In this document: piece by piece, positions 48,813-57,578 of the stretch
How positions within the stretch are numbered: the stretch's first letter is position 1
Layout of the letters: each line of letters begins with the position of its first letter
Assembly (NCBI GenBank): GCA_963701205.1
Contig: OY969575.1
Span: 620,001-684,000, forward strand
Length of the DNA stretch: 64,000 bases
DNA from: JALZKA01 sp963701205
Lineage (GTDB): Bacteria; Actinomycetota; Thermoleophilia; Solirubrobacterales; 70-9
Direction: 5' to 3'
Notes under the pieces: model-generated
Database searches by the model: none
Seen by the model: the letters and a program-made list of their open reading frames with translations, nothing else
Told to the model about the DNA's origin: nothing
Translations under genes and position numbers: made by a program

Positions 48813-49983
48813 CTAAAGGCCCATGGTGCGGCCGATCAGCTCTTTCATGATCTCGTTGGTGCCTGCGTAGATCCGGGTGATCCGGGCGTCAACCCAGGCC
48901 TTGGAAATCGGGTATTCCGTTGTGTAGCCGTAGCCGCCGTGGAGCTGGACGCCGGCGTCAGTCACCTTGCCGAGAAGCTCTGTGGTCCACCACTTCGCCA
49001 TCGCAGCTTCCTCGACTGTGGCCTCGCCCGCGCAGTGGCGTTCAATCGTCCGATCGACGAAGGCGCGCGTGATCTCGATCTCGGTCTTGAGCTCCGCCAT
49101 CAGGAAGCGTGAGTGCTGAAACGAACCGACGGGTCGGCCGAAGGCCTTGCGCTCCTTGATGTAGGCAAGCGTGATCTCCAGCGCCAGCTCGGCACCGGCC
49201 AGCGACGAGACGGCGAGGATCAGTCGTTCCGGGACCAGGCGCGAGACGAGCTGCAGGAAACCCGAGCCCTCGGCACCCAGCAAGTTCTCGGCCGGAACGT
49301 GGACGTCGTTGAAAAACAGCTCGGCGGTGTCGGAGGCATGCTGGCCGAGCTTCTCGATCTGCTTGCCGCGCTCAAATCCATCCATCTCGCGTTCGAGGAC
49401 GAACAAGGACAGGCCACCATGCGGATCGTCGCCGGTTCGCACCGCGGTGATCACGAGGTCCGCGTTGACTCCGTTCGTAATGAAGGTCTTGCCCCCGTTG
49501 ACGATCCAGCCATCGACCGTCACGCTTGGCCCTGGTCTTGATCGCAGCCAAATCGGAGCCCGTACCGGGCTCGGTCATCGCCACCGCCAAGACGCGCTCG
49601 CCTGAGGCGACACCCGGCAGCCAACGGGCCTTTTGCTCGTCCGTGCATGACGCCATCAGGTAGGGAACGCAGATATCGGTGTGGAGCAGGGGCCCACCAA
49701 CCGCGTCCCCAGCTCCGGAGCGCGCCGCCTCCTCGGCGAGCACAACGTTGAAGCGCCAGTCATCGACCCCGGGACCCCCGTACTCCTCGGGCACCTCCAT
49801 GGCCAAGAATCCGTATTCGGCCGCCTTGGTGAACAACTCGCGCGAGACAAGCTGGTCGGCTTCCCACTTCTCGTAGTGGGGCAGGACCTCCGCCGCCAGA
49901 AACTTGCGAAAGCTCTCGCGGTAGTCGTCGTGCTCGTGCTCGAAGATCGTGCGCTTGACGGGTTGCGGAGGAGCGATCGCCAT
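48813..49983 (-). pseudogene. Acyl-CoA dehydrogenase with one frameshift
   Basis: Two overlapping frames together make one acyl-CoA dehydrogenase of about 390 residues. The N-terminal frame (ATG 49983) has EVPEEYGGPGVDD and AMTEPGTGSDLAAIKT. The C-terminal frame (from about 49530 to 48813) has WIVNGGKTFITNG, GFLQLVSRL, ERKAFGRP and LHGGYGYTTEYP. The catalytic base region and FAD-binding residues are all present if joined. A single surplus base near 49535 breaks it. It would oxidise acyl-CoA in fatty-acid degradation, and it diverges from the CaiB/BaiF gene across a palindromic site. Other frameshifts nearby suggest sequence error. Confidence 0.85.
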
Positions 49984-50052
49984 CTGGTCCTTTCGTGGGC
50001 TGGATGAGTGAGACAAAAGCGGCGGCGATGCCGCTCGCGAGGGAGCTAAACA

Positions 50053-50072
50053 TACAGACCTGACGGTTTGTA
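50053..50072. promoter_or_regulatory. TetR-type operator between divergent acyl-CoA genes
   Basis: TACAGACC (50053-50060) and GGTTTGTA (50065-50072) form a 20-bp palindrome with one mismatch pair around TGAC. It lies midway between the acyl-CoA dehydrogenase start (49983) and the CaiB/BaiF start (50096). The TetR regulator at 52908-53534 is the natural candidate to bind it. Confidence 0.5.
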
Positions 50073-50095
50073 GGTTCGATAGTCTGCCAGGCGCG

Positions 50096-51242
50096 ATGGG
50101 ACCCCTTTCCGAGATCAAGGTTGTGGAGATCGCGAGCATCGGCCCCGGCCCGTTCGCGGCAATGATGCTCGCCGATATGGGCGCCGACGTGGTCCGCCTT
50201 GAGCGGGCGGGGGGTACTGGCCGCTTTGGGTGCGGGCGCGTGGAACTACATGCACCGGGGCGCCCATCTGTCGCCTGCGACCTGAAGCACCCAGGAGGGA
50301 CGTGACCTGGCGCTCAAGCTGATCGAGTCCGCCGACGCTCTGATCGAGGGCTTTCGCCCCGGGCGTGATGGAGCGGCTCGGGCTCGGACCCGACGAGGCG
50401 CTCGCGCGCAATCCGAACGCTGGTCTACGGACGGATGACCGGGCTACGGACAGGACGGCCCGATGGCGGCCGGTCGCAGGGCACGACATCAACTACATCT
50501 CACTCGGCGGGGCGCTTGGCGCGATCGCGCGCAAGGGCGAGCGGCCGCTGTTTCCGATGAACCTGGTGGGCGACTTCGGCGGCGGCGGGCATGATGCTGG
50601 CCTTCGGCATCGCCTGCGGCGTGATCGAAGCGCGCAGGCTCCGGCAAGGGGCAGGTCGTCGATGCCTCGATGGTCGAGGGCACTGCCGTGCTGACCACGC
50701 TGATCCACGCGATGCGCGGGCTCGGCATCTGGGCTGACGAGGCCGGCACCAACCTGCTCGACTCGGGAGCGCACTTCTACGAGGTCTACGAGACCTCCGA
50801 CGGCGGCCACATCGCCGTCGGCGCGATCGAGCCGCAGTTCTACGCGGCACTCCTCCTGGAGTTGCTGGAGCTGGATCCCGGCCGAGTTCCCGCAGATGGA
50901 CCAGGCGCGCTGGCCCGAGTTCAAGGAACGCTTCGCCGAGATTGTTCAGGACCAAGACGCGGGACGAGTGGACCGCGATCCTCGAACCAGCCGAGGCGTG
51001 CTGCACCCCGGTCCTCGCCATGGGCGAGGCGCCGTCTCATCCCCACAACGTCGCGCGTGAGACGTTTATCGAGGTCGACGGCGCGGTGCAGCCCGGCGCC
51101 CGCGCCCCGCTTCAGCCGCACCAAGCCGGAGGTACGCAGCGCACCGTCGGAACCGGGCGCCGACACCGACGACGCGCTGGCGGCCTGGGGAGTTGACTAC
51201 GCCGAGATCGCGCGCCTGCGCGACGCCGGCGCGTTCGGGTGA
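50096..51242 (+). pseudogene. CaiB/BaiF CoA-transferase or alpha-methylacyl-CoA racemase, many frameshifts
   Basis: The frames in sequence read VVEIASIGPGPFAAMMLADM, GAWNYM, RPSVACDLKHP, LALKLIESADALIEGFRPG, GHDINYISLGGALG, RKGERPLFPMNLVGDFGGGG, VVDASMVEGTAVL, YEVYETSDGGHIAVGAIEPQ and HNVARETFIEVDG, ending DAGAFG. This is a complete AMACR/CaiB-type protein of about 370 residues, with the catalytic Asp in VVDASMVEG. About eleven single-base insertions and one deletion separate the blocks. It would epimerise or transfer CoA on branched acyl-CoA. Either the gene is decayed or this stretch of sequence is poor. Confidence 0.8.
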
Positions 51243-51296
51243 CAGATCGACATGACGGACGGTTTGCCGTGAGCGCTGCGGAATAGGCTGGCGGCG

Positions 51297-52911
51297 ATGA
51301 TTCGCGGCCTGATCTCGTGGCACGACCACCGCCCAGGCCACCGCGGCCGTGGCGCGCTCGGGACTGATGGGCCCAGGGCGGCCCGACCACCTTGCCCGGG
51401 CAGCGGTCGAGGCCGCGCGACGCGGACCGATCGCGGGTGCCTGCACAGGCGCTGCGATCCGCTGGGGCGATCGCCCCGCGCTCACCGACGAGCTCGGCAC
51501 GATCACCTACGTCGAGCTGGATCGCAAGTCGAACTCGCTCGCGCGGGCGTTTCAGGCCGATGGGCTGACGGCCCGGCGACGGGATCGCGATCCTCTGTCG
51601 CAACCATCGCGGCTTCGCCGATGCGACGTACGCGGCCGCCAAGCTGCGGCCTGCGCTCCGTGTACATGAACACCGAGTTCGCCGGGCCGCAGATCGAGGA
51701 CGTCTGCCGGCGCGAGGACGTGAAGGCGCTGGTCTTCGACCAGGAGTACGACGACCGCGCCCCCGCCTGGTGCGAGCGCCACTACCGGGCCTGGACGGAC
51801 GACGGGTCGGGTGGGTCGGCGCAGGCGACGCTTGGCGAGCTGATTGACGGCCGATCCAGGTGACTCCGTGCCGTCCCATCGGAGCTGCCGACGATGGTGA
51901 TGCTGACCAGCGGCACGACCGGGACGCCGAAAGGCGCTCCGCGCCAGGAGGTCGGCACGCTGGTCACCCTCGGGGCGCTGCTTGATCGGATCCCGTTTCG
52001 GACCGACCAGGTCACCTATATCGCGCCGCCGTTCTTCCACGCCCTTGGCTTCGCCAACCTCTCGCTGGCGATGGGGCTCGGCTGCCGCGTGGTGACCCGG
52101 CGGCGCTTTGCCGCCGACGACTTCCTCGCGAGCGCTCGCACGCGAGCGAGTTACCGCGGCAATCGTCGTTCCGGCGATGCTCCAGCGCACCCTGGAGCTT
52201 GGCCCGGAGCAAATCAACGGCGCTGACACCTCGGCGCTGCGGATCATCTTCTGCGGCGGCTCGCAACTGCCGGGTGCGGTTGCCACAGCCACCCAGGACG
52301 CGTTCGGGGAGATCCTCTACGTGCTCTACGGATCGACCGAGGTCGCCTACGCCTCAATCTCGACCCCCGCCGACCATCGCGCCGCGCCGACGACGGTTGG
52401 CCGCACCACCCTGGGCACAAAGGTGCGACTCCTTGACGACGACGGGCGCCAGGTCAGTGCGGGCGCCACCGGGCGGATCTTCGTCTCCAACGGCGTCGAG
52501 TTCGCGGGCTACACCGACGGCTCCGGCAAGGAGGTCATCGACGGGTTGATGTCATCCGGGGACGTCGGGCACTTCGACGATCAGGGCCGGCTGTTCATCG
52601 ACGGGCGCGACGACGACATGATCGTCTCCGGGGGCGAGAACGTGTTCCCACAGGAGGTCGAAGACCTGCTGATCCGCCACGAACACGTCGCCGACGCCGC
52701 GGTGATCGGAGTGGCCGACGAGGACTTCGGGCAGCGGCTGCGGGCGTTCGTCGTTACCGACGCCACCTCGGCCCCAAGCGATCAGGAGCTCAAGGATTAC
52801 GTCCGCAAGAACCTCGCTCGCTACAAAGTCCCCCGCGATGTGATCTTCATCGACGAGCTGCCGCGAAACGCGACCGGCAAGGTGCTCAAGCGCGAGCTGC
52901 GCGACGCCTAG
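51297..52911 (+). pseudogene. AMP-forming acyl-CoA synthetase, several frameshifts
   Basis: Blocks of an ANL-superfamily ligase appear in order: ALTDELGTITYVELDRKSNS, LRSVYMNTEFAGPQ, the ATP loop TSGTTGTPKGAP, APPFFHALGF, LYGSTEVAY, SGDVGHFDDQGRLFIDGR and the C-terminal lysine in PRNATGKVLKRELRD. At least three single-base insertions (near 51575, 51645 and 52130) and a stop at about 51861 interrupt it. The last 760 nt are clean. The intact protein would activate fatty acids to acyl-CoA for the neighbouring genes. Confidence 0.82.
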
Positions 52912-53534
52912 GTCTCCAGCAGACGCAGGAGCTCTGACCGGACGGCCTGCCACTGGGCCTCCACCGAATTGCCGCTGCGCGGCCCAAGCAGGATCGCCGC
53001 CCAGGCCAGGCCCCGGGCGGCCGAAAGCGAGGTCAGCATGAGCGACGGGATGTTGCTACCGGCGCCGTCGAGGTCGCCGAACAGCGCCGCGGAATCGGAC
53101 ATGATCCGCGCGTTGACCCGGCGCTCGATCGGAACCAGGTGCCGCCGCAGTTCGGGATCGGTGCGGCCTGCGACCCAGAGCTCCATGGCGGCCGTGAAAA
53201 GCGGGCCGGTGTGCACCTTCCAGATCAGGTCGAGCGCGGCCTCCGTGCGACGCCGGCCCTCGGGCAGCTTCTCCAGCTCGGCGCGGATCTCGTCAGCGCG
53301 AAGGGCCGCAAGGTGGCCGACCGCTTCCGCAACCAACTCGGCCTTGGTCGGAAAGTGGTGTACCTGCGCGCCCCGCGACACCCCCGCCCGCTCGACCACC
53401 CTGGTCGTGGTGGTGCCGGCGTAGCCGTGCTCCAAAAGGCAATCGATGGTTGCCTGCAGCAACGCGGCGCGCGTGGTCTCGCGGCGCTCGGCCTGGGTTC
53501 GCCTCGGCGGCTTGCGTGCGCTGCCAGTCTCCAT
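52908..53534 (-). CDS. TetR/AcrR-family regulator
   Basis: A 208-residue repressor. The N-terminal HTH shows ETTRAALLQATIDCLLEHGYAGTTTTRVVERAGVSRGAQVHHF, in which the recognition helix is about residues 45-60. The C-terminal all-helical domain would bind a ligand, probably an acyl-CoA given the neighbours. It overlaps the convergent acyl-CoA synthetase gene by 4 nt. A palindrome directly upstream of its ATG and another upstream of the acyl-CoA dehydrogenase/CaiB pair suggest auto- and local regulation. Confidence 0.92.
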   Translation of the reverse strand: METGSARKPPRRTQAERRETTRAALLQATIDCLLEHGYAGTTTTRVVERAGVSRGAQVHHFPTKAELVAEAVGHLAALRADEIRAELEKLPEGRRRTEAALDLIWKVHTGPLFTAAMELWVAGRTDPELRRHLVPIERRVNARIMSDSAALFGDLDGAGSNIPSLMLTSLSAARGLAWAAILLGPRSGNSVEAQWQAVRSELLRLLET

Positions 53535-53536
53535 AA

Positions 53537-53554
53537 ACAGTCAGAGCCGACTGT
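53537..53554 (-). promoter_or_regulatory. Palindrome upstream of the TetR gene
   Basis: ACAGTC (53537-53542) and GACTGT (53549-53554) flank AGAGCC directly before the ATG at 53534. The position suits autorepression. It shares the outer ACAG/CTGT with the site at 50053-50072 but not the inner bases. Confidence 0.4.
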
Positions 53555-53578
53555 AACATCGCCCGCAGGCGATCCTCG

Positions 53579-54067
53579 CTAACTCGAGCGGGTGATCCAG
53601 AGGCGAATTTCGCCGCTCAGGACTTCCTTGCCGTCCGGGTCGGCGATCGAGATCTTTGCCGGAATCTGGATACCGTCGGGGATCTCAGCGGGGAAATCCA
53701 AAGTTGCCGTCGCGCGCATGGTTCCGCGAGCCTTCGCCAGGTACTCGACCGTCATCCCCTTCGGGATCCAGCGATAGCCCGTGGGCGTTGTCGCCTCTGC
53801 GGTAATCCCCATCGTCATCTCGGCCAGGTTGCAAAGGGCGATCGCGTGAACGGTGCCAAGGTGATTGCGGACCCAGGGCAAGTGGCGCATCGTGACGACC
53901 CCACGGCCCGGCTCGACGGACTCGACGGTTGCCGGGATCGTCGCGAAGTATGGAGCGGCGACCCGGATTGCCCGCGAGAAGAGGCCCTTGCCCACCAGCG
54001 GCACGCGGCTTGCGGCGTTGTAGGCAGCGAGGGTGCGGTTATCGGCGGAGAGGACGGGTATTTCCAT
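53579..54067 (-). CDS. DUF4442 hotdog-fold thioesterase-like protein
   Basis: A 162-residue single-domain protein of the DUF4442/PaaI-like hotdog family: MRHLPWVRNHLGTVHAIALCNLAEMTMG (about 60-87) contains the N-H-x-G-T-x-H core helix, and YRWIPKGMTVEYLAKARG the next strands. Such proteins hydrolyse or bind acyl-CoA thioesters, and the family has few biochemical data. It lies 44 nt upstream of the TetR gene on the same strand, so it may be in its operon and part of fatty-acid turnover. Confidence 0.82.
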   Translation of the reverse strand: MEIPVLSADNRTLAAYNAASRVPLVGKGLFSRAIRVAAPYFATIPATVESVEPGRGVVTMRHLPWVRNHLGTVHAIALCNLAEMTMGITAEATTPTGYRWIPKGMTVEYLAKARGTMRATATLDFPAEIPDGIQIPAKISIADPDGKEVLSGEIRLWITRSS

Positions 54068-54122
54068 AGCGAGTGAGCCTACGGCCTGCGGCGCGGAAAC
54101 CGCTGACCCCGATGGCTACCAG

Positions 54123-54872
54123 CTACTCGCTGATCGTCACCGGCGTGCCGGGCGCCACCCTGTCAACGAGCTCACTGACGCTCGGATCCGGAGCGCGAAC
54201 GCAGCCGTGCGAGATCTCGGCGCCGAGCGCCCCCGACGTACCGTGAATCGCAATTCGATCGCCGCCGAGCCAGCCCGATGGCAGCCGCGACTGTCGGGCG
54301 GTGAGGGCAACGGCGCAGCAGCCGTAGGCAGGATTCAAGCCACCGCGGAAAGTGTCGGTGACGGCGAAGGTCCCAGTTGGGGTCGGGGCCTCGGGCATCC
54401 CGATCGAGATCGCGAAGGTCGAGAAAACGCGTCCCTTGTAGAGGAACTCCGCCTGAAAGTCGGAGAGGTCGATTCGAATCTCCGTATGCAGGCGTCCCGC
54501 TCGCAGGCGGTTGGGGTTCAGGCGAATCCACGCAAGTCGGCCGTTTTCGAAGTGAGCGGTCGGAATCGCCGCCCAGCCATCGCGCTCACGGGTCACGGCG
54601 AAGACGCTTCGCGAGCCGAACTCCGTGCGGTCGCCCACCCGCTCCAGGACCTTGCCACCCGGCTCGTCGTAGAGCGCGGTCCGCTGTCCCCGCTTGACCG
54701 TGACGATCGGGGTGCCGCCGGAGGGGAGCTCAAGCGTCTCCCGGTCGCGTGCTTGGGACGGCGCAGCGCCACTTGGTGAATCAATCGCGGGGACGACGGT
54801 CTCCGCGCCACAGGCCGCCACCGCAACGGCGGCGAACATGGTCAATGCCACCGTCTCGATCGCGCGCTTCAT
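54123..54872 (-). CDS. L,D-transpeptidase (YkuD) lipoprotein
   Basis: A 249-residue exported enzyme. I start it at the ATG at 54872. The signal peptide ends in a lipobox, AVAACGAE, so the protein is probably lipid-anchored. The C-terminal YkuD domain (about 125-249) carries IHGTSGALGAEISHGCVRA, with the catalytic cysteine in SHGCVR (about 225). It forms 3-3 crosslinks in peptidoglycan or attaches proteins to it. The middle region (about 50-115) is an SH3-like linker with VKRGQRTALYD and VTRERDGWAAI. Monocistronic. Confidence 0.93.
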   Translation of the reverse strand: MKRAIETVALTMFAAVAVAACGAETVVPAIDSPSGAAPSQARDRETLELPSGGTPIVTVKRGQRTALYDEPGGKVLERVGDRTEFGSRSVFAVTRERDGWAAIPTAHFENGRLAWIRLNPNRLRAGRLHTEIRIDLSDFQAEFLYKGRVFSTFAISIGMPEAPTPTGTFAVTDTFRGGLNPAYGCCAVALTARQSRLPSGWLGGDRIAIHGTSGALGAEISHGCVRAPDPSVSELVDRVAPGTPVTISE

Positions 54873-54916
54873 CGCTAATCCATCGCCATCCGTGTCGTTC
54901 AACTTTAAGACTGATC

Positions 54917-54941
54917 GGTCGCCTCAGTGCGACTGGCGACC
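54917..54941 (-). terminator. Small hairpin upstream of the L,D-transpeptidase gene
   Basis: GGTCGCC (54917-54923) pairs with GGCGACC (54935-54941) around 11 nt. It lies between the stop of the flavin monooxygenase gene (55028) and the next start on the same strand, so it could end that transcript. There is no T-run. Confidence 0.3.
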
Positions 54942-55027
54942 TCACCAGCGGGCCTTCTGGGTCGGCTTTCGAACCCGGACGCTCGTTAGAGGATAGGTCG
55001 GCTGACGAGGCTGGCCGGAAGCTTGAA

Positions 55028-56164
55028 CTAGCCAGGGCTTTGCCGCTGGCGCTTGACCGCCTTTGCGATCCGACGGGAGTCGGAACGCATCAGGCGCAAT
55101 TGTCCGCTGAGGTCGGCCCGGTAGCCGATGAAGAACATGCCCGGCGCCGACGGATGCTCGTTGCCACCGCTGACGAGCGGGGTGCCGCCCTCATCCAGCA
55201 CGCCGAGGTGACCGATCAGCGGATCTAGACCGCGCGCGTAGCCGGTCGCGGCAATCACCGAATCTGGCTGGATCGCCGATCCGTCGGCGAGGAGTACGTC
55301 CGGGCCAGCAAAGCCGGTGACCGCAGGAACGATCTCGATCCGCCCGGCCTTGAGAGCAGCCACGAACCCATCGTCATACAGAGGCGATTGTTGTCTGCGG
55401 CTCAGGGTCGTGGCAGCCCCCTCCGGTGCGCGCGGAAGCCCGTAGCTGTCGAGCATGCCGAAGAGAGCCCGCTGCGTCTGCCAACTGATGTGATCCGCGA
55501 CGCGTAGCGGAAGGTGGTTGAGCGCGATTCCGGTGATGTTGACCGAAGCCCCTAGAAACTTGCGGGTGATCAGGTTCGGGGGCGTGCGGCACGCCACCCG
55601 TACCCGCTTTGCGCCACCCTTCGAGAGCAGAAAGGCAACTTCCGAACCGGTCACACCTGGGCCGACGACCAGCACGTCGCGATCGCGGTATGGCTCGGGA
55701 TTGCGGTAGGCGGACGAGTGGATCAGGTCGCCAGTAAAGTCATCGCGCCCAGGCCAATCAGGGAGGTTGGGGTCGTGGTCGAATCCCGTGGCCACGACGA
55801 CATAGCGCGCCTCGTACTCACCGCGATCGGTCGAGACGAGCCACCCTTCCTCCGCCGGGGCAACGTTCTCCACTGTGGTACCGAAGCGAACATCGGCTTG
55901 ATGGTGAGCGGCGTAGTCCTCGAGGTATTCAATCCACTTGTCGCGAGTCGGATACTCGCCATAGCGCCGACGGCTCGCGCGAAATCCGGGCTGCGTGGAC
56001 ATCCAGCCGACCGTATTGAGACGCAACCCGTCATAGCGGCTCCGCCAGCTCGAACCGACTTGGTCCCCTTGCTCAAGAACCACCGTGTCGACGCCCACGC
56101 GCTGTAGCGTGGCGGCCGCGGCCAGTCCCGCGGTGCCAGCGCCGCAAACGATTGCCTCCTCCAT
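55028..56164 (-). CDS. Flavin-containing monooxygenase-like oxidoreductase
   Basis: A 378-residue two-dinucleotide-fold flavoprotein. IVCGAGTAGLAAA (about 5-17) binds FAD and is followed by VVLEQGDQVGSSW. VVGPGVTGSEVAFLL (about 169-183) binds NADPH. VVVATGFDHDPNLPDW and VIAATGYARGLDPL are the usual ATG motifs. The pattern matches the YUCCA/CzcO-like class that oxygenates small substrates. Start ATG at 56164. It is followed by an intergenic gap of 155 nt before the L,D-transpeptidase gene. Confidence 0.88.
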   Translation of the reverse strand: MEEAIVCGAGTAGLAAAATLQRVGVDTVVLEQGDQVGSSWRSRYDGLRLNTVGWMSTQPGFRASRRRYGEYPTRDKWIEYLEDYAAHHQADVRFGTTVENVAPAEEGWLVSTDRGEYEARYVVVATGFDHDPNLPDWPGRDDFTGDLIHSSAYRNPEPYRDRDVLVVGPGVTGSEVAFLLSKGGAKRVRVACRTPPNLITRKFLGASVNITGIALNHLPLRVADHISWQTQRALFGMLDSYGLPRAPEGAATTLSRRQQSPLYDDGFVAALKAGRIEIVPAVTGFAGPDVLLADGSAIQPDSVIAATGYARGLDPLIGHLGVLDEGGTPLVSGGNEHPSAPGMFFIGYRADLSGQLRLMRSDSRRIAKAVKRQRQSPG

Positions 56165-56219
56165 GGCCAGCGAGGTTACCCCTACTGCTCAGGCGAGCAG
56201 GAGCATGGACGTCTGCGAA

Positions 56220-56308
56220 CGGAGAGGGAGGGATTCGAACCCTCGAGAGAGCTTGCGCCCCCTACTCGCTTAGCAGGCGAGTGCCTTCAGCCACTCGGCC
56301 ACCTCTCC
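56220..56308 (-). tRNA. tRNA-Ser (anticodon GCT)
   Basis: An 89-nt class II tRNA. The acceptor stem is GGAGAGG/CCTCTCC, the anticodon stem is CTCGC/GCGAG with loop CTGCTAA, giving GCT (reads AGC/AGU). It has a long variable arm and the T-arm GGTTCGAATCC. Discriminator G, no CCA. Confidence 0.95.
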
Positions 56309-56327
56309 GGGAACGAGGCGATGATAG

Positions 56328-57578
56328 ATGTACGCTCGCGCGGCAGTGAATGATCGCCGGGATGATCAATCGGAGCGCCTTTACGCCCGCTACGAGAAGG
56401 CGCTTGATGGTTTAACGACGCCGCTGGCGCTGATCGACCTCGACGCGCTTCGCAAAAACGCGGCCCTGATGCTGGACCAGGCCGGCGACCTGCCGATCCG
56501 GATCGCCTCGAAGTCGATCCGATCCACCGGGGTGCTTGAGTGGATCTTCGCAATCGATCCGCGCTTCCGTGGCGTCCTCAGCTTCACCCTGCCGGAGGCC
56601 CTTTACCTAGACGGCTTGGGCCAGCGCGAGATCTTCGTCGGCTACCCGACCTGCGACAGCGAGGCGCTGCGCTCCCTGGCGAGGCTCGCCACTGAGCGCC
56701 CGGACGACCATCCGGCGCTGATCGTGGACTCAACCGAGCACCTCGACCTGATTCGTGCCGCCGCATCACCGGTGGATGCGTCGATCCGGGTGGCAATCGA
56801 TATCGATCCGGGCTTCTGGATCGCGGGCGGACGACTCGCTCGCATCGGCCCGAAGCGCTCGCCGATCCGCACGCCCGAACAGGCACGCGCACTGGCGCGC
56901 GAGATCGCCGGCCGGGCCGAGGTGACGCTGGTGGGAGCGATGGCCTACGAGGGGCACATCGCCGGCGTCGGCGATCGCATCCGCGGCAGGCCGTTTCGCA
57001 GTGCGGCGATTCGCTGGATGCAGGCCCGGTCGGTCCGTGAGCTGGGCCAAAGGCTGCCGGAGGTCATTGCCGCGATTCGCGACGAAGCCGATGGCCCGCT
57101 TGATTGGGTCAACTGCGGCGGGACCGGCAGCCTCGAGCGCAGCCGCGGCCTGGGCGTCGCAACCGAGCTTGCCGCCGGCTCCGGCTTTTACGCGCCGACC
57201 CTCTTTGACCAATACTCGTCGCTGAATCTGACTCCGGCGGCGCTTTTTTGCCTGCCCGTCACCCGCCGGCCGGGCGCCGATGCGGCGACGGCCCTCGGTG
57301 GTGGCTACGTCGCGTCCGGCCCCTCCGGCGCGGACCGCCTGCCGCAGCCCTACCTGCCTGCGGACCTGCGGCTCGATGCCCAGGAAGCCGCCGGCGAGGT
57401 ACAGACCCCGCTGCTCGGTCCAGCCGCCGCACGGCTGGCCGTTGGCGACCGTGTCTACTTTCGGCACGCCAAGGCCGGCGAGCTGTGCGAGCGGTTCGAC
57501 TCGCTTCACCTGATCGAAGGCGACGCCGTCGTCGATCAGGTCCCCACCTACAGGGGCGCCGGGCTCACGTTCCTTTGA
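56328..57578 (+). CDS. Amino-acid deaminase/aldolase (alanine racemase-like PLP fold)
   Basis: A 416-residue PLP enzyme of the D-threonine aldolase/D-serine dehydratase-like family. The N-terminal barrel begins TTPLALIDLDALRKNAALML, and the PLP lysine is in IRIASKSIRS (about 66). EGHIAGVGD and GGTGSLERS bind phosphate. The C-terminal domain (about 290-416) is beta-rich, with YFRHAKAGELCERF providing the family metal ligands (His/Cys). It is convergent with the lactone-oxidase gene and overlaps it by 14 nt, an arrangement that keeps these two gene types together. Substrate not determined. Confidence 0.85.
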   Translation: MYARAAVNDRRDDQSERLYARYEKALDGLTTPLALIDLDALRKNAALMLDQAGDLPIRIASKSIRSTGVLEWIFAIDPRFRGVLSFTLPEALYLDGLGQREIFVGYPTCDSEALRSLARLATERPDDHPALIVDSTEHLDLIRAAASPVDASIRVAIDIDPGFWIAGGRLARIGPKRSPIRTPEQARALAREIAGRAEVTLVGAMAYEGHIAGVGDRIRGRPFRSAAIRWMQARSVRELGQRLPEVIAAIRDEADGPLDWVNCGGTGSLERSRGLGVATELAAGSGFYAPTLFDQYSSLNLTPAALFCLPVTRRPGADAATALGGGYVASGPSGADRLPQPYLPADLRLDAQEAAGEVQTPLLGPAAARLAVGDRVYFRHAKAGELCERFDSLHLIEGDAVVDQVPTYRGAGLTFL

